Positions 61,614 through 64,000 of a stretch of DNA of 64,000 nt are shown piece by piece. Numbering within the stretch: position 1 is the first letter of the stretch; every line of letters begins with the position of its first letter. Source of the DNA: Pseudomonas sp. 10-1B (GTDB lineage: Bacteria; Pseudomonadota; Gammaproteobacteria; Pseudomonadales; Pseudomonadaceae); the NCBI RefSeq assembly GCF_000935045.1, contig NZ_JYKS01000022.1, positions 1 to 64,000 of the forward strand. The letters are read 5' to 3'. The notes below the pieces were generated by a model. It was not told the DNA's origin and did no database searches. It worked only from the letters and a program-made list of their open reading frames with translations. The translations under genes were made by a program, and so were the position numbers.

Positions 61614-61850
61614 TGCCTGGGAGATCGAGCGCCGCCCGCGCGGCGCATCGCCGGCAAGCCAGCTCCCACATCTGTTTCGGGCCAGTATCGCCTGTGCCAT
61701 CGCGCGCGACCGCCTTGTTTGTTCGGCGCGATATCGAGGTGGACGCCAAGGGGCCGCGCGCGCATGCCTCAGGAGAAATTGGTCCGAAACAGATGTGGGA
61801 GCTGGCTTGCCGGCGATGCGCCGCGCGGGCGGCGCTCGATCTCCTGGGCA
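61614..61850. repeat. Long inverted repeat with 67-nt arms containing REP cores
   Basis: Arms at 61614-61680 and 61784-61850 are identical after inversion except for two bases near the outer ends. Each contains GCCGGCAAGCCAGCTCCCAC plus a GC-rich tail (GAGCGCCGCCCGCGCGGCGC) and CATCTGTTTCGG, so the symmetry reaches well past the REP core. It fills most of the 366-base gap between rlmI and the HDOD gene; no gene seen. Confidence 0.92.
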
Positions 61851-61912
61851 CTACACCTGTCAAGGCGAGCCTCAGAGGGTTAAAATCGCCAGTCCTAAAC
61901 GAGTGTGCACGT

Positions 61913-62785
61913 ATGTCTCAAGAACTCAGCGCCGAACAGATCCAGCAAGCCTTGCAAGGCATCACCATTCCGCCGCAACCGCAGATCATGGTCGACCTGC
62001 AGTTCGAGCAGTACATGCCCGACCCAGACCTGGAAACCATCGCCAAGCTGATTTCCCAGGACCCGGGCCTCTCCGGCGCCTTGCTCAAGCTGGTCAACTC
62101 CCCGCATTTCGGCCTTTCCAACAAGATCGGCTCAATCCAGCGCGCGGTGAACCTGCTGGGCAGCCGTTCGATCATCAACCTGATCAACGCCCAGTCGATC
62201 AAGGGCGAGATGAGCGACGAGACCATCGTCACCCTCAACCGCTTCTGGGATACCGCCCAGGATGTGGCGATGACCTGCCTGACCCTGGCCAAGCGCACTG
62301 GCGTCCAGGCAGCGGACGAGGCCTACACCCTGGGCCTGTTCCATGACTGTGGCGTGCCGCTGATGCTCAAGCGCTTCCCCAGCTACATGGAGGTGCTGGA
62401 AGAGGCCTACGCCAAGGCCAACGAGGAAACCCGCGTGGTCGACAGCGAAAACCGCGCGTTCAACACCAACCATTCGGTGGTGGGCTATTTCACCGCCAAG
62501 TCCTGGCGCTTGCCCGAGCACCTCAGTGCGGCCATCGCCAACCACCACAACGCACTGGCGGTGTTCCGCGACGAAAGCTCACGCAATACCCAGAGCCAGT
62601 TGAAGAACCTGCTGGCGGTGCTGAAGATGGCCGAGCATATCTGTGCGTCCTACCGGGTGCTGGGCAACCAGACCGTGGACCACGAATGGAACGTGGTCGG
62701 CCCGCTGGTGCTCGATTACATTGGTTTGTCGGAATACGATTTCGAAAACCTCAAGCAAAACATTCGCGAGCTGGGCGGGCACTGA
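61913..62785 (+). CDS. HDOD-domain protein
   Basis: A 290-residue protein with a HDOD domain over most of its length. Visible features are LISQDPGLSGALLKLVNSPHF, the helix GSIQRAVNLLGSRSIINLIN, and the HD-like LGLFHDCGVPLML, where the metal-binding set of a true HD phosphodiesterase is incomplete. Such proteins usually act in signalling by protein contact. The ATG at 61913 is the first in the conserved part; upstream frame is repeat DNA. It ends three bases before mutM. Confidence 0.9.
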   Translation: MSQELSAEQIQQALQGITIPPQPQIMVDLQFEQYMPDPDLETIAKLISQDPGLSGALLKLVNSPHFGLSNKIGSIQRAVNLLGSRSIINLINAQSIKGEMSDETIVTLNRFWDTAQDVAMTCLTLAKRTGVQAADEAYTLGLFHDCGVPLMLKRFPSYMEVLEEAYAKANEETRVVDSENRAFNTNHSVVGYFTAKSWRLPEHLSAAIANHHNALAVFRDESSRNTQSQLKNLLAVLKMAEHICASYRVLGNQTVDHEWNVVGPLVLDYIGLSEYDFENLKQNIRELGGH

Positions 62786-62788
62786 CAC

Positions 62789-63601
62789 ATGCCGGAATTG
62801 CCAGAAGTAGAAACCACCCGGCGCGGTATCGCACCGCATCTGGAAGGCCAGCGGGTCAGCCGTGTGGTGGTGCGTGACCGGCGCTTGCGCTGGCCGATCC
62901 CAGAAGACCTGGATGTGCGCCTGTCGGGGCAGCGTATCGTCAGCGTCGAGCGGCGCGCCAAGTACCTGCTGATCAATGCCGAGGTCGGTACGCTGATCAG
63001 CCACCTGGGCATGTCGGGCAACCTGCGGCTGGTCGAGCTGGGGTTGCCGGCGGCCAAGCATGAGCACGTCGATATCGAGCTGGAGTCGGGGCTGATGCTG
63101 CGTTACACCGACCCACGCCGCTTTGGCGCCATGCTCTGGAGCCTGGACCCGTTCAACCATGAATTGCTGCTGCGCCTGGGGCCTGAGCCATTGACCGACC
63201 TGTTCGATGGCGAGCGGCTGTTTCAACTGTCGCGCGGGCGCTCGATGGCGGTCAAGCCGTTCATCATGGATAACGCGGTGGTGGTGGGGGTGGGCAACAT
63301 CTACGCCACCGAGGCGCTGTTTGCCGCGGGCATTGACCCACGCCGGGCAGCTGGCGGGATTTCACGGGCGCGGTATCTGAAGCTGGCGGTCGAGATCAAG
63401 CGGGTGCTGGCGGCGGCGATCGAGCAGGGCGGCACCACCTTGCGCGACTTCATTGGCGGCGACGGCCAGCCGGGGTACTTCCAGCAGGAATTGTTCGTGT
63501 ACGGGCGCGGTGGGCAGCCGTGCAAGGTGTGCGGCACGGAGCTGCGCGAGGTGAAGCTGGGGCAGAGGGCGAGCGTGTTCTGCCCGCGCTGCCAGCGCTG
63601 A
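62789..63601 (+). CDS. mutM: Formamidopyrimidine-DNA glycosylase
   Basis: A 270-residue DNA repair enzyme that removes 8-oxoguanine and cleaves abasic sites. The N-terminal [13 protein letters not shown] carries catalytic Pro2 and Glu3 after Met removal. The helix-two-turn-helix has [19 protein letters not shown], and the C-terminal zinc finger is PCKVCG ... FCPRCQR. The start directly follows the HDOD stop codon, so they are co-transcribed. Confidence 0.97.
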   Translation: MPELPEVETTRRGIAPHLEGQRVSRVVVRDRRLRWPIPEDLDVRLSGQRIVSVERRAKYLLINAEVGTLISHLGMSGNLRLVELGLPAAKHEHVDIELESGLMLRYTDPRRFGAMLWSLDPFNHELLLRLGPEPLTDLFDGERLFQLSRGRSMAVKPFIMDNAVVVGVGNIYATEALFAAGIDPRRAAGGISRARYLKLAVEIKRVLAAAIEQGGTTLRDFIGGDGQPGYFQQELFVYGRGGQPCKVCGTELREVKLGQRASVFCPRCQR

Positions 63602-63608
63602 AGCTTAG

Positions 63609-63715
63609 GGCCCTATCGCCGGCAAGCCAGCTCCCACAGGTACTGCGCAAAGCTTGAGATCTGCGCGGCACCTGTGGGAGCTGGCTTGCCGGCGATGGGC
63701 TGCACAGCAGCCCCA
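63609..63715. repeat. REP pair (GCCGGCAAGCCAGCTCCCAC type), near copy of 50729-50846
   Basis: The part 63650-63722 matches 50780-50852 almost base for base, including the spacer AAGCTTGAGATCTGC. Confidence 0.9.
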
Positions 63716-63750
63716 ATGTGCCTGACTGGCATTAGCCACACAGCCCGCTT

Positions 63751-63930
63751 TTGTGGGAGCGGCCTTGTGTCGCGAAAGGGGCGCGCAGCGGCCCCAGAAT
63801 CCCAGCCATCCCGCAAGGTTGCCGGGACTGCTGCGCAGCCCTTTCGCGACACAAGGCCGCTCCCACCTCGACCGCATCAGCCTCAAGCCCTGTGCAGTAC
63901 CTGTGTGAAGCTGGCTTGCCGGCGATGAGG
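63751..63930. repeat. Composite of three REP arms (CGCGACACAAGGCCGCTCCCAC type and GAGCTGGCTTGCCGGC type)
   Basis: An outward-facing arm TGTGGGAGCGGCCTTGTGTC is followed by an inward-facing arm GACACAAGGCCGCTCCCAC (63847-63867) and a degraded third arm (CTGTGTGAAGCTGGCTTGCC, with the GGGAG core broken). The piece CTCCCACCTCGACCGCAT to CTGTGCAGTACCTGTG matches the 96-bp unit at 55042. With the previous pair it fills the gap 63602-63942. Confidence 0.85.
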
Positions 63931-63942
63931 GCTGACCTGATA

Positions 63943-64000
63943 TCAGGCCTTGCCAGTAATGCGGCGGTACTTGGCCATCAACTGCTCTTCAGTCTCCGGG
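63943..64000 (-). CDS. fdx: YfhL-type 4Fe-4S ferredoxin, C-terminal end (partial)
   Basis: The minus-strand frame reads PETEEQLMAKYRRITGKA and stops at 63943-63945. This tail is that of the Pseudomonas Fdx/YfhL ferredoxin (ending ELMxKYRxITGKA), and the position beside mutM agrees with known P. putida order. The cluster-binding cysteines lie beyond the window. Confidence 0.8.
   Translation of the reverse strand, partial: PETEEQLMAKYRRITGKA

Overview
The window looks like chromosomal DNA of a Pseudomonas putida-group bacterium. It is GC-rich, the gene products match Pseudomonas housekeeping proteins, the gene order (sbp-cysTWA ... serA ... rpiA-ilvA ... nudH-ptsP ... lgt-thyA ... cadR-cadA ... 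folA ... ilvD ... mutM-fdx) is one I recognise from P. putida, and nearly every intergenic gap carries paired REP palindromes with a conserved GGGAG/CTCCC core. Species assignment is inference; no rRNA, tRNA or CRISPR was seen. LAYOUT. (1) 1-12.8 kb looks like a sulfur-acquisition block. It follows the 3' end of an RND pump gene and holds oscA, sbp-cysT-cysW-cysA (sulfate ABC importer), a tonB-exbB-exbD energy-coupling operon, an RBBP9-like hydrolase, a stand-alone AAA+ protein related to sigma-54 activators but lacking the GAFTGA motif, an orphan MetQ-like binding protein, and a four-gene polar-amino-acid-type ABC importer. Most of these units are preceded by AT-rich leaders inside otherwise GC-rich DNA. 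(2) 12.9-22.0 kb is a mixed set: two alpha/beta hydrolases, a penicillin-acylase-family Ntn hydrolase, a hexapeptide acetyltransferase, a thioredoxin-like DUF6436 protein, DUF2059, a 2OG-Fe(II) oxygenase, DUF523, an unusually short solute-binding protein and DUF4399. (3) 22.08-23.40 kb is an IS3-family insertion sequence with a 3-bp target duplication and a frameshifted transposase. It sits between serA and the terminator serA probably used before insertion. (4) 23.4-38.7 kb is mainly metabolism: serA divergent from a D-2-hydroxyglutarate dehydrogenase gene, a FAH-family hydrolase, twin SdiA-regulated proteins, rpiA divergent from ilvA, rppH-ptsP, NRDE, TauE, lgt and thyA. (5) 38.8-47.2 kb holds the cadR/cadA cadmium-zinc efflux pair, then a LysR regulator, a three-component 2-aminoethylphosphonate-type ABC importer and a PhnZ-like HD protein. 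(6) 47.4-55 kb holds a GTPase (DUF3482) with a membrane partner (DUF2868), folA, and an ECF sigma / FecR / TonB-dependent receptor surface-signalling system with a candidate Fur box before the receptor. (7) 55-64 kb holds a triple 96-bp tandem REP array, a TcyP-type cystine symporter, a phosphorylcholine phosphatase, ilvD, rlmI, an HDOD protein, mutM and the 3' end of a YfhL-type ferredoxin gene. The points most worth a second look are the GAFTGA-less AAA+ protein, the one-lobe solute-binding protein, the sulfur block with its own TonB system, the outward-insulating terminator in the IS end, the PhnZ-like gene without a visible PhnY partner, and several REP-derived structures (96-bp tandem array, 67-nt inverted repeat, a recently copied REP cassette).
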